Assembly: GCA_037349105.1 (NCBI GenBank)
Contig: JAYJMM010000004.1
Span: 1,949,001-2,013,000 of the forward strand
Length of the DNA: 64,000 nt
Origin: Limnomonas spitsbergensis
Taxonomy: Eukaryota; Chlorophyta; Chlorophyceae; Chlamydomonadales
Direction of reading: 5' to 3'
In this document: positions 23,501 through 35,700 of the stretch, in pieces
Position numbering within the stretch: position 1 is the first letter of the stretch
Layout: each line of letters begins with the position of its first letter
Notes under the pieces: model-generated
Told to the model about the DNA's origin: nothing
Seen by the model: only the letters and a program-made list of their open reading frames with translations
Databases searched by the model: none
Position numbers and translations under genes: made by a program

Positions 23501-24713
23501 TTCGGTAGTGTCAGCCGTGCTTATGTTCCTGCCTTGATCTTCTTGTATCTGTCACAACTCCAGCCTTATCTTTCAGCTCTCACGTGCCCTTTCTGTTGTT
23601 GTCTATTTTTGCAGGAGCTGATGTAGCTTGAATGCGAGCTGCTGTAGCCTTATCAGAATTTCACTCTCCTAGGTCTGAAAATGTATCTTGTTATCAGCCA
23701 TTCATGTGATATAGCGAGCCTCATCCTGTTAGATTCATCGCTGGATACAGCAGCTTTCACTGCATGAGTGCGTGGTTGAGGGTTTCCAGGCCAGCTAATC
23801 CTGGATGGCCATCCTGTCTCGGACAATGGTTCCTGCCCCCATCATATATTAATGTTGCTGGTTCTTATGTCCCTGTCTCCTCACATGGAAGGGTGGCATG
23901 GCTGCACTACAGTCCTGGCTTTGCATGGTAGCTGGACTTGAGCTTGCTCAATTCTAAACCAGCCCCACCGGCACTAAGCAGGGTGCAACAGGAATGCACC
24001 ATCCTTGACCCTGTTAGATTCAATTTCAGCCATTTCCCGTCGAATATTACGCTGGTATCACAAACGCCAGGAACGGTTGATTGTCAGCCATCTGCTTGCA
24101 ATCCAGATTTTTGCCAGGACGACATACGAACTAGAATATGCCTGTCCCTGAACACATTTCATTCGAGCAATCAAGCACGACCTGATAAATGTGAAAGACA
24201 AGGGAGCTAAGGATATATCTCCTAAACAACAGCTCAAAGGGCTAGCAGGAGACCAGTAAAATTAGTGGTATTTTCATAATCAACATTGCTAGGCATGATT
24301 AACCAAAGAATGTGGTAAGGATATTCTTTCAAACAAAACATGGCATCGGTCGGTGTACTCAGCATACGGTATTTTGTTGGACGCACAACCACAGGAAACA
24401 AATACAAATTCAGCCACAAGGGATAAAGGTTTCATCAGTACAATGTTTCAGAACATTATTGGAACAACCGTACTAAAATCAAACAGGATGGTAGGGTAGA
24501 CAAACCGAGATACCATGCTGCGTGTAACCAACAAAATTATTCTTCGAGCTTTCATGCTTCCATGACATGTATATGAAGTTGCATGTCTATGTGGATCAGC
24601 AGGCTGTCTGGGGGAATGTTATACCGAAAGTTGCCCCACAGGAAGTTGCACTGTAAATAATGGCGGGACAGCAGATATTGAGATATGTAGCCTGCGCATG
24701 ACAGCGTTGAAGC

Positions 24714-25100
24714 TCACATGTCAATGCTGTTCTCTTTCTCATGGAGGATACCGAGGCTCTTGCTCTTTCCCTTGACTAGTTTTTTGGCCCTCTCAGCAGC
24801 TGCCTCAGCCGTCTTCCTGGACAGATCAGCCAGGTTAAAGGGGAGCGCTCCATTCCTCAAGGAACCCCGGGCAGGCTTGGGGGGTGGGTCCTCCTTGTCC
24901 TTGTCCTGCTGCGCGGCGTTCTTGGACCTCACGGGCTCGCTGGAGTCCGAGGAATCTGCGCTCGTCGTCGCCTGTCTCTCAGAGCTGAAGACGCGGCTTG
25001 CTGCAGAGCGCGGCTTGTAGGAGGAGGCCATTACGGAGCGGTGGGCAAGGCGCAAAGAGCCAACGGAGCATGGCCTGGTAGACATAGTGGGGATGGACAT
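24714..25100 (-). CDS. Small putative organelle-targeted protein, 128 aa
   Basis: I do not recognise the family. I chose the ATG at 25100 (MSIPTMSTRPCSVGSLRLAH), because the next 50 residues are rich in Ser, Arg and Ala and poor in acids, as in plastid or mitochondrial leaders; the reading frame stays open further upstream to 25268. The mature part carries an acidic/lysine segment (DKDKEDPPPKPARG) and a predicted helix LADLSRKTAEAAAERAKKLV before the end, HEKENSIDM. A single uninterrupted coding frame of 387 nt in an otherwise intron-rich region, with strong amino-acid bias compared with the antisense frame, supports it. An internal ATG 24 codons on is possible. Function unknown. Confidence 0.6.
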   Translation of the reverse strand: MSIPTMSTRPCSVGSLRLAHRSVMASSYKPRSAASRVFSSERQATTSADSSDSSEPVRSKNAAQQDKDKEDPPPKPARGSLRNGALPFNLADLSRKTAEAAAERAKKLVKGKSKSLGILHEKENSIDM

Positions 25101-26275
25101 GTTTCCTGCAAAACAATATCGTTGGTGAGCCGTGGACAAAAACGTTCTGGTCATGACAGGTATCAACCAGAGACGTGGCTCACCTGGTGAACAGCGAATG
25201 TCACAACACAAACGAATAATGAGCTGTAGTTGCGATAGACGAGTGTATCCAATTAACGAGGTGGGCAAACTGGAAGGATACTATCATGGCTCCACGTCAT
25301 TTGTACCACAGACTTTATTTGTGTTTTCACATTTTGGCGGCAGGTTTTTCGGGTTTGAACTTTGGAGAGATGGCTGGATACTGGAAGTCTGGATACTGGT
25401 GTCTGGACAGAATGAGACAGTGTGTCTAGGCCGTGCGTCAGCATCACAGTCAGAGCATGGTGGTCAGAGCTCGCTGGTTATCCACCTGACTAATTACACC
25501 GTGTAGAATTCCCGAGCACATACAATGCACAACTAAAAGGAATATAAGCGTCTACGGTCATGTAAAAGCGACCGACGAAGCCACCGTAAAGTGTAGCACA
25601 CGCGACAAATTCCTATATCAGGAGGAAATCCTGGGTGCCATATGTGAAATTCTCTCAATATCGTGCCCGTATCAGAGAGATCTTACGGTCAAGATGCGGA
25701 ACAACAGAAGCTGATAAGGTGGTCCGGATGGCCGATTCCGGTCGGCCTGTCGGACCGTCATACATTTTTGTCCAGTCCCATCCCAGCCTCCATAAGCAAA
25801 CGACAGGGATCGAAATGGTTCATTAGTTGTTCGAGGACCTCAAACAAGTATTCTCCATGCCGGCATACAATGAAGATTTGAAGGGACCAGTAAACACCTC
25901 GACTAATCCCAGCCCCAGAGCAGCCGTGCATAGAACCGAATGGAAGAAGGTGAGGAACTGAAAAGGTGAAGGTTCCCCCCCAAAGGTGGGAAGAACCACT
26001 GAATTGAGGTAAAAGCAATATTGTCCCACTTGGAAACCCTAGCAGGCAAAATCAATGCCATACATTGGGAGGCTAGCCCAGCTGATATCAGCATGTCAGG
26101 ACGTCAGGTTGCCTGCTGTTTCAGTTCACAGCCTGAGCGATAGGCTAAACAACTCAAGTGATAGAAACAGCTTGCAAAATCCTCTATATAGCTCCATTAT
26201 AAAGAGGGGAACAAGGAGCCTCTCTGCCGATGACAAGCGTTTGACAAAACATTTACATTTCCACTGAACTAGGTG
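25101..26275. other. Intergenic, divergent spacer
   Basis: About 1.2 kb between the small minus-strand protein and the two-CxxC gene. Short ORFs occur on both strands but none shows domain motifs or convincing splice partners. It must contain both promoters or 5' leaders. Confidence 0.4.
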
Positions 26276-27516
26276 ATGGCTGGTGACCCCGTTGAGATCA
26301 ACCCAAGCATTGGGAGTGGTTTCAGAGTCATGACTGTGGAGGAATGGGCTAACAGGTCTGCTTCGGCTTGCATGAGGCTGACAGCTTTGAACTTTTTGGT
26401 TGCAGCCTTCGAAACGTTACTACTTGCTTGTCAAACCCCGCCTTGCCTGTGATTGAAAACATATTGCTAACCTCTGCGACCAGACAAGATAGCCCTAGGC
26501 AATCTTTGCCTGAGCCGGCAATCTCAAAGGTGGGAAACTGGTGCTAACTGATTTAACTCTTGCCTGCCAACACCTGAATTCCTCAGATGGAAGCGGAATG
26601 ATGACTTCCCTCAATGTCTGGCCTGTGCGGGCTCTCGCACCAAAGAGCACTACTTCACACAAACTTGGTGCAGGTGCGTTGCTTCTCTGAGGATGGAATC
26701 AGGTCAGGCTTCAAAAATTGTCCTAACACCCCAGTCACACCCCAAGTCATGCAGGCAATCAAGCAGGGTGCCTAAGCATTAATGTCATGCCCAACCTTTT
26801 GAGCAGTAAAGAAAATGTGTGCATCAGATGGCTGCCCACACCTACCTGTCATGCACGCAAGGGTAGCCCGAAAAAAGTTACCATTGCCGAAGCAGGGGAC
26901 AGAAGCACTGGGAGAGCGAGTCCCTTTGCCTAGACTGCTTCAACTTCAGCTTCAGGGCTTATCGCGATCCAGACTTCATGACCCCCGAGCAGGTACGATC
27001 CAGGGTACGATCCAGGGTTCTAGCATCTTTCTAGAATGCCTGAATGCAGAGCAAAAGTGTAATATCTGCGATAGCATTGCAGAGAATCTGATATCAGCCA
27101 GGGGACATATTGTTGTCTCTGAAGCAAGATAAGGAAGACCAGATGAGATACGTGCAATATTATCGAGCTAGAAGATGATGTCGCACATGACAGATGTCAG
27201 CTACCTTACTGCAGTCTAGAAGCTTTTCAGCCTTGCTTCGAGTCTCTGACCATGCTGGAAGAGAACCTGAGCCACCGCACTGCCTGACAGGCTGTAGGCA
27301 AGAAAATGGATAGCCACCTGGTGACTGGGGCGTGCATCGCACGTGTGACTTGTTCACAGTATGCCACAGCATGGAGGCTCACGGAGGATCAAGGGTAGTA
27401 AGGTTACAACCAGCATGCATTTATACTTCATAGCTTAAATGATGAAAACCCACCTGTCCCACTGTGTCCAGATGGAGAAGAAGCGCTGGGAGGGGCTGGC
27501 TGCCGGCGGATCCTAG
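26276..27516 (+). CDS. Small two-CxxC zinc-ribbon-like protein, 102 aa
   Basis: Four exons, 26276-26355, 26587-26673, 26896-26992 and 27472-27516, join in exact phase to 309 nt, ATG to TAG. The protein starts MAGDPVEINPSIGSGFRVMT, then WKRNDDFPQCLACAGSRTKE, HYFTQTWCRGQKHWESESLC, LDCFNFSFRAYRDPDFMTPE and ends EKKRWEGLAAGGS. Cysteines form CLAC and CLDC pairs about 30 residues apart, plus one at WC; this spacing suggests a single zinc-binding ribbon. No leader or membrane segment is seen. None of the four pieces would be found by an ORF caller, because each is under 100 bases. I believe similar short proteins occur in plants, but I cannot name one. Function unknown; a zinc-stabilised adaptor is the simplest reading. 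Confidence 0.8.
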
Positions 27517-27959
27517 TCAGAAACCTAAGCCGTTTAGATAGTGCTCCAGTGGCATTATTACCTCCAGGAAAGATGGAGATGATGTGCAATTGTGAACCAA
27601 CCACCCTGGAACACTTTAAGCGATGCCGGAGTTGTTCTGGCTTTGATATCTGTACCAGCTCTGCCCCTTCGGCTTTGCGACCGAGTTAGGACATCATGCT
27701 CAGGATGACAGTTTGTATCCGATGGTGCAAGAGTGGCATCTGATGTCCCCTGATGTGCAGACGATGCTGAAGTAGGAGCCATGTCAAATGACAGATTTCA
27801 ATATACTTGAGTAGATATGTTGCCTGTAGGCACAAGGGAATTGGGAAGTAAGCCAGTTGGAACAAGAACAAAGGAAGAAGGGAAACAGCCAATGGAATCG
27901 CCACCACAGGCTATGAACAAGCTGGGCAAGCCTGAGTAGGTCATGCGTGATTATACAGA

Positions 27960-28045
27960 TTTAAGTTTCTTCTCTTCCAACGGGACAGTTGGGCGCCCAT
28001 GCGGCCGAGCCTTTTGGAGCAGGGCCCAGAGGTGTAATGTCATTG
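27960..28045 (+). repeat. LINE 3'-tail copy, plus orientation
   Basis: Reads cagttgggcgcccatgcggc, cgagccttttggagcagggc and ccagaggtgtaatgtcattg, the best-preserved plus-orientation copy of the tail in the window. A pyrimidine-rich lead (tttcttctcttccaac) precedes it. Confidence 0.65.
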
Positions 28046-28309
28046 ACAGTTTCAAGTCAACACAAATCCACGCATCCAAAGCTGGAGTGTGCTTACTCAA
28101 ATATAGGTTACGGTGCACAAATAGTCAGTCAGCACAAAACCAGCATCGATAGCCTGTGTGACAAAAACAAGCAAGTCAAACGCACAGTTGTGCCTGGACT
28201 GGTCTAAAATCACCTGACAACTATATTTCATGTGTCAGCTAATACACAATTGACTGTACGTGAGTGTACGTATCGCAACAAAATTATAACCTTGCTCATC
28301 TCAACCTCG

Positions 28310-28760
28310 TAAAAAAACTCGGCTGCATGGGCGCCCAGTGGTCTGGCTGGGGGAGGGTAACGTAAGGAAAAAGGGAAGACTGGGAGAGGAACGACAGAGA
28401 CACCAGGAGAAGGAAGAGGTCATGAAGGGACAGAAGTCTGACGATGGCCCAGCTCACCTCAGTACAATGGGTGTTAAGAATGTTGCTCTCTGGGGTCCAA
28501 ACCACCTACGTAGCTGTGGCATCTTGACGCTAGGGCTGGCAGCAAGCATGTAGTGAGTCCTCCACATGCTCACCGTCTCCCCTTGCCCAGCATTGTTGTC
28601 AGACGCGTGTATCACAGTGCTGACCGCTTCACTGCCCTCTGATGTCAGCCCTGCCGACCTCCGCAGCTGTGTGTTTGTGCGCAGGCGAGCGCACGCCCTG
28701 TTGCTGGTGCGGCTCCTGGTGCACGCCAACACAGGCCCTGCCGTCAGCTGAAACTAGGCG
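28310..28760 (-). mobile_element. 5'-truncated LINE end
   Basis: Same order as at 47180-47680: tail core (aaactcggctgcatgggcgc, cagtggtctggctggg), purine run, then the C-terminal coding zone (aagcatgtagtgagtcctcc, acatgctcaccgtctcccct, cctgttgctggtgcggctcc). Stop codons and frame changes show it is dead. Confidence 0.7.
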
Positions 28761-29736
28761 CGGCACATTGCCGCAGACCTGTGAACGGTGGCAGGTCCCG
28801 ACCCTGATGATCCCAAATCAGGAACCAGCAAACCTTGGACGGAAATTTTCTGATGGTACATTCCATTCATGAAAGGCAGGCATGAGCCCTAATTATAAAT
28901 GGCAACCGATCCATTGTGTGCCAGTGCATGCCCGCTGCTTCGTCAACAGCATTTCTGCCTGCCTGCTGTACTGTGGTGTACATGTATGCTCCTCGTTTCA
29001 CTGTGCGTAACAGCTATTGCAGGGTCCACTCAGTGTACAATGTACATGCTTGCAACCTGCGGCCCAGTCCAGCAACATGGAGGACGGAGGGGCTCTGTCA
29101 CTCATGAAATGTGCATGTCAGGAGGCCTATGGGCAGGTTTCACAGACGGGCTGCAGATCCAGGCAGGTTCTTGGCGGAAAACATCTTCCGATTCTGCGAG
29201 TCTGTTGAATCGATGCGCACGAACTGGACACGCATTCGATCGGCCTCAGAAGCAGGACAGACTGACAGGAGTGACAGCAGCAGCCCGTTTCTGATTGACT
29301 GCGGAACTCCTCGCTCCGTAGGGCACCTGCCGACACCGCCGCACATCTGTTCATCGGGACTAATCGAGGCCATTATTGCGCTTGAAGCTGATCTTCCGTG
29401 GCTGGGTGGGCAGGCTAAACCAGGGGTTAAACACGACTGAGATTTTACTGTGAATGCGGCGAGCCGTCTGGGGCCCCGATATGAGCTCGAGGTCCCCAGG
29501 GCTTAGTTGTACCTTTCCACGTTATCTATTGAAAAGGTACAAGCCCGTGTATTCCATTCACTAACCACTAATCAACGTCTTCCTTCGTGTTTCTGCCACA
29601 GTTTGAAGAGAAGGACGGGACAAATAAATGGCGCTACCTTAGTTTTAGCCCTAATTTGAATTCAATTTGTTACGCCAGCTGACTGTGTATGATACTGTAC
29701 AGGGACTACTACAGGGGGACCCCCTGATACTGTACC

Positions 29737-32700
29737 ATGATGAAAACACTGACTTTCTGCGCCCTATGTCTCCTCATCCTCAGTGTTTCATTGTCATTAC
29801 TGGACCTAGCACCAGCAGCACTCAGCGAATACAACAGCATTGGCCGGTAAGACCAAACCTTTCTCTGGGCATGTCAATGATTTGCATGGGCTGACGGCAG
29901 CCCAGAGTCATGCAGCCTAGAGCGAGAGGTGATACTAATTAGTGCAACCTCCCTGTTCTTTGATTCAGCTTTCCAGACGATGAGTATGCTGAGGTAAGAT
30001 TGCTTTGATGCTCCCTGTGTTTTCATTTGGATCAGATCGCTTGGCACACAAAAATATGTCCTTGAGAGTTGAGACCTTGATGTGCTGCCGCAGGCAATTC
30101 GGCATTGTCCACGTCCTCCTTCTGAATACTAGCGAGAAGGCCTGTTCCAACATCACACATATCATTGAAGATGTCTGCTGCATCTGGAATGTAATCGATC
30201 GTCCCAAAGAGAACATTGTGGCAGACAATGGCTTCAAGAAGCACCGCCTGCTGGCCCATATTCGGTGCGGATCAGAGCTGTGCGTGGTGCAGTGTTTATA
30301 ATTTTATGTTTTGATCTCAGGACTTCCTTGCTTTGGCCCCCGGGGCAATCCCCAGGCTGCCTCGGCTTCAAATTATTCAAAAAATTATCCTCTGACGCAA
30401 TAACTGCATGTAGAGGCGCCAGTTGCTACAAGCCATTTCGATGCAGAACAGAGGCCCTCTGCTTTGCCTCATAGCAGTGGTTTCACAGGGGAGCCAGGGC
30501 GGGAAGCATGGGCCACCAGAATTCATGCAGCAGAGGCAAGCTCCCCTTGTGCATCCCAATCACACAGATCAGATACGGTATGGAGCATTGCTCATTGATA
30601 CTTCACACCACGGCACGTCTTCTACTTCATGTGCGGCATGAGAATGCCTCACACAACACTGGTCCCAGTCTCGACACCTGGGGAAATTCTGTTAAGATCG
30701 TAATCTGAGTGAGGCCACGTGGACGAGACAGCTCATAAATAAATCTGGACAACTGGGTTAAGTCATGTGAAGCTGGTTAGCTGGTCCCATGCCAGGCCGG
30801 TTAGTTCTCTCTTTTCTTCTGGCTTGTATTCCCTGGCCCTTGAACCAGTAATGCTGTTGGTTGGATGCACTGATGCTGTCATATCAACATGATACGCGCT
30901 CCCCTGTCTCATAGCTTGGATGTCATTTCGCACCTGTCACGCTTTGTTCAGGTATCTGAAGGCTCCACCCTTCTCTGATGGATATCTTCTCTATATGCTG
31001 GTGGGTGAATATGACATGAGCTGACTAGGCAAGCTTCTTTGGGGGCTGCAGCTGTTGTATCTCTACATCTGACAATGTATCTTTAATTCACTGACTGATA
31101 GGCCAGGCCATGCGGCATCATGTGCCCTGAATACTCCATGCAATGCTACTGTGCCTTCTGGGCAATCGTAATGGTGCGGATGTGGATTCGACCCCGAGCT
31201 GCGCTGTTCCCTTAACCCGCACTCCCCTACGGGGGCAAACTTTCTTTCTTTTTGTCTGTTAGATGCAGAGTGATGCAACGGGACCTCTTTGAATGGTCTA
31301 GAAACTATGGGGAAAAGAGAGGGGCACGTGCTTTGATTAAGATGATACTTTTGCAGGCTCTTTGACGGAGACTTATGTGGGCATTATGTACGTCCAGAAT
31401 GCTGCACCTGACGGGCCAGTGACATGGATGTTTGCAGAGACTGTAGACCGCATGCTCAGGTAGGCTGAGGGATAACGACGCATCCTCCTGTAATCCCTTC
31501 CAAAAGAAAAAAATAGGAAGGGCACTAACAATTGCTGTAAAACAGCATAGGTACCGGTACATAAAACTGGGTTTGTATATTTCCGATGCATTTATTTATT
31601 TCGTAAATGCCGCAGATGACAGTGATTAGCCGGCCTTGTGGGCGCTGTGCCTTCCCCGGTGCATGGTCACACACACACCTGGATTTCTGAAGTCCTGAAT
31701 GCCTTGGCCGTTGACTCGATGGGTCTTTAATCCTGTGCTGATTGGCACAGGTGGGGTGAAAACCCCGAGTTCTTCCAGGCCAAGGAGAACCCTAAGCTCG
31801 TGAACTTCCAGCACATGATGTGGTGAGAGGGAAAGGAAAGGGGTAGGCAGCCTTAGCGGGCCTCCGCCCAGTCTGCTGGGTCGTCATATTGCCGTGGCTA
31901 GCTTTGACACTACTTGCGAGGGGGTTATCAGGCAGCGATGTTTTCAGAGATGGGCTGTCCTGCTGCTTCCAGAGAGAGTCTCCTGTGACGCATCTGTCCT
32001 GTTATTATCTGCTGCTGCAGCTTCCCTGACAGTCTTAGCTGTGGCTAGACTGTTGGCTTTAGCTTGGGGGAAAACTGGTGCAATGCTGGGGGCACCATAA
32101 GCGCCACTGCGACAGTGTCATCGAAGATCTAACAATGATCTGACAAAAACCTTGCATGAGTGCAATAAAGATATGTCAAAGATTGTGCATACTCTGTCCA
32201 TGAATTTTGAATTCTGAGCAAGAAAATCCTTGCCAAGCTGCCAGATGCCCTGCTGATCCGTGCCACTTGGGTAAGCCTGTGTCAAAGCTGGCGGCCGTCT
32301 GATTGCGACGGACCTAGCTGGCCTTCAACTGCATGCCTAGGCCACACATTAATGAAAGCCTCTGAAAGCATGCCCCATTGCCCAATCAACACTACAGTAA
32401 CTGACTGCATATGGGGCCCCTCGGCATGAGCAAGTTGCAGCAGGCCTGTTGCTTCACACCCCGTCCTTTGGTATACAAAAATACGGCAATCCACCCTGGA
32501 GTGTTGACAAGGGAAGCTGTCCGTTCGGCTGCATGCATGAAACACTCTCTCAAGTTTTGCCTCCACGCCATGAACCCTAGGGAGCAATCCATCTTCAGTG
32601 ACGCCCTGCTGAGTACCATTCTTAGCCGTCCGATGTTTGCGGTGAGCAGCGGGTCTGCCCCGATACAGACATACCCAGCAAGTAGCGGGCATGCCCGTGA

Positions 32701-35700
32701 GGATCCAGCCTGTTTTGCATGTCCCGAGGGTGAGGCGCGCAAGGGCTGGAAATACCGTCTGGATGAGGATAATGTGAAGCATTCATGTACCCCGACCACA
32801 CAAAATAAATGCGGATTATGCAGATTGGCAGGGGCTGATTGGGCATGTTGCGGCGAAGAAGGGCCATGTGTGGAGGAGAGGGGAGGGGCTACCACGCACA
32901 CCAGAGACGCACACCTTGAAGTTTGCATGGCAGTTGGACTCAGGGTACAAGTTCAGCTCCCCGGTGTGAATCAATGCAGATAGTGCATGCCAAGGCTGCC
33001 AGACAATTGCAAAGCCAGCATGGGGGCGGAGGCGTGGAAACGCTTTGTGCTGGGGTGTACTGTCGGACGTAGACAAAAAGAGGATGGGCTGCAAAAAAAT
33101 TCAAAAGCGGCAGCTGACCATTATAAATGCGGCAGCCGTGCATTTCATTTTGTAAAAAAAATGTTGACTGGACTGCTGCTGCTGCTGCTGCTGCTGTTGT
33201 GCAGAACGCTTGGACCTTCCACGGTGACCCCCCGCACATGAACTTGACATGGTTCCATCTGCACCGGCCCATGTTGGACAGCCAAAAGGAAGAGTGGAAG
33301 GGAGAGGCAGCACCGGCTGTCGCAGGCAAATCGAAGTGGGTGCCGCTTTTGTTCCCATTTCCCCCCCTCCGTCACGACTTGTGTCCCCACGCTCGCTTGA
33401 TGTGTTTGTATGCATTGCGTGCCGGCACCAATTCTGCCAGGCCACTGAAGCTGTCCGCCCCAAGCCTAGCTGGCTGTGCTCAACTGGCAGTCTACATGTG
33501 TCCCGACCAGCCATACGTCTTTTGGGATGTACTGTTGCAGTGATACTGGCAGTGTAGCCTTCTGCCGCGACAGTTGGCTCCCCTCCTCTTTCATCCTGCA
33601 GGGGGGGGAAATCCAGCGTATCTTCTTATCAGCTCCACCGGCCGTTGGGGAGAGTGGTCCCCAGCCTATGCAGGCCCAGGCTTCCCCGCAACCCGAGGGC
33701 CTTTCTCACTTGCCTGGCAGCGCGAGCTGGCTGAGTCAGGCAATGCCATGTGGCCTGAACCCGATGACCCGGCATGCTACGGTAGTCCGGATATCTCAAA
33801 GCCAAACAGCACACCGAGACGCGCAGCATGGCGCGCATTGCTGAATAGTGGGCGGCAGGCGACCCGCGGCCTGTTCGCGGACCGCGAGGCGGTCGCTGCA
33901 TCGGCAGCTTCGCTGCCATCCGCCCAGCATGAGGAGTCGGGGAGTGCGGTCCAAGAGGCAGCTGTGGGACGCGTTGCCGGTAGCCTTGGGCGGCTGGCAG
34001 GGACTGTGTTGTTGGCTGCTGGCGACACTGGCCTTGCTTGTCCTGGCAGGGGCAAAACCGTACGGTCCTTGATGTTTCCCCCATGGTTTGTGACCACCTG
34101 GAGTAACCTGGAGGACACGAGGAGCTGGAAAAGCCACTTATGTCCACCCACTCAGGTTGGTAATTCGTGCTCTGGCACTGAAGCTGCTGTGTTTCAGCTT
34201 GTAGCCAACTCGTAGCCTTTTAGAAAGGTTCCGGTAGTGCAAACAGGAGCATAAGATAATTATGAAATAAGCTAAACAACTGAACTGTTCATTACTTCAT
34301 TGTTGACACAGACCTCTGGGGATTTCAGTAGGGGCCTGGTTGTCCTCTTGCGTTGGGTTACGAGGGCTGTCTGCTGAACATTGTGGTACACTCTCGTGGC
34401 ACTTTTGCTGGGGGGGTAGCTGATGCTTTTCCTGTTGGTTGTCAGCTAGGACCCCAGCTCAATAGCTCATGTGCCCTATATTTCAAGAGGGGTATGTGCT
34501 GGCCATGCAGGTTTTCGTGCATGTGCTTTTCCTCCCGAATGAAAAGCGCATATACAAGAATGCCGTGAAGATGACCTATGGATGGTGAGGGCAACTTACT
34601 GTGGGGTGCCGAGGGGGGTAGGCCCAACCTGGCTGGTTACAAGCAAGCGGAAGGTTGGGCTGATCGGAGGCAGCCCGAGGAGACTGCAGCACCACCTGTG
34701 ATTCACACCTTTGTCGTGAACCACACCAATGTTTCAAACCACCTGTGATGCCACTCCAGCAGCTGTGACAAAGAGGCTGGAGGAAAAATAACGTTGAACA
34801 ATGGTACCATAGGACGGCAGTATATTAAAACATCAAAGCAACGTTTGGATGAGGCTGCTCATAAGGGAGGCTAGCCTTTGTAGCTGTACGCAAATTTACT
34901 GTGTTCAAGATTACTGGTTGATCGAGGCATGCTGCAAATGGTTGCAAATCGTCATGGACAGCCTGCGAGAGCCAATTGTGTGTGCTGCACCCTATAGGTA
35001 CTCAACATCTGATCCAAGATCCTTGGCCATTTCCCACTCCAGGTACAATTGGACAGTTGGGAAGCAGATCAAGGGCGGCCTCCCTTACTTTGCGTCCACC
35101 CAGCTGGTTCCAGTCCCCAAGATGCTGGCAGCTTCAAAAGAGCTGCAGGGGCAGTTTGCTGAGATGATTGTCGAGCAGTTCCTGGTGCGATATCTATCAA
35201 CGTTGCTGGTGCTGTAATCACTGACATGCATAGGGCATCCCTGCAACTCATACGCTATGTGAAGGGATCCGGATCGCCGTATATATACCGATATACGGCA
35301 TACGTGTATGTTTGGTATATACGGAATATACGGTACGGCGTGTCTAAAATTTTATTATACAGTATGTCTGATCCCTAGCTATGTGCTTAGAGCTCCCAGT
35401 ACCTCGGAATATAAAAGGACAAATATAAGTTTGTGGCTGTTTTGTGTGGATTTGATTGTAGTTTAAAACGAAGTGGGCTCTATAGGATTTTGGAGGAACT
35501 ACAAACCCCAGCGTCAATGGTCCAGCAGCTGCATTACCTAGTGTGCCATTTGTTGTGTGTGTTGGGGTGTGAAGTTTCGCTGTCACTGAGGTTCATCAGC
35601 ACGAGCTGTACTGAATGCAGGTTCAGAGGAGGGAGCTTCCTTGCGAGAGCTGCTTAAGTAAGGGGTGCATGCAAAACTGGAGTTATTACAAATATCAAGC

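Larger units (their letters stand above)
22113..24713. other. Gene-poor, repeat-bearing interval
   Basis: No supported gene. It holds a short LINE tail (22740-22800), a solo arm of the foldback element (22855-23085) and a 5'-truncated LINE end (23100-23500). The rest (22113-22740 and 23500-24713) shows nothing I can name. Confidence 0.5.
27517..29736. other. Intergenic with LINE ends; weak ORFs only
   Basis: Two LINE-derived pieces lie here (27960-28045 and 28310-28760). A 74-codon minus ORF (27782-27558, starts MAPTSASSAHQGTSDATLAP) and a plus ORF ending at 29440 (SSSPFLIDCGTPRSVGHLPT) have some coding-like composition, but I found no domain or splice partner and do not call them genes. Confidence 0.4.

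Noticed and set aside
30032..30259. Antisense 75-codon ORF (GQQAVLLEAIVCHNVLFGTI) as a transposon gene
   Set aside because: It has plausible composition but no retrotransposon motif that I can name, so it is not called.
31140..31220. tRNA-like B box (ggattcgacccc)
   Set aside because: No D-arm or A box at the right distance on either strand and no foldable acceptor stem.
33574..34215. 200-codon Ala-rich plus ORF as a separate gene
   Set aside because: It lies in an intron that can be spliced in phase without it, and has no recognisable domain; kept only as a possible skipped exon.
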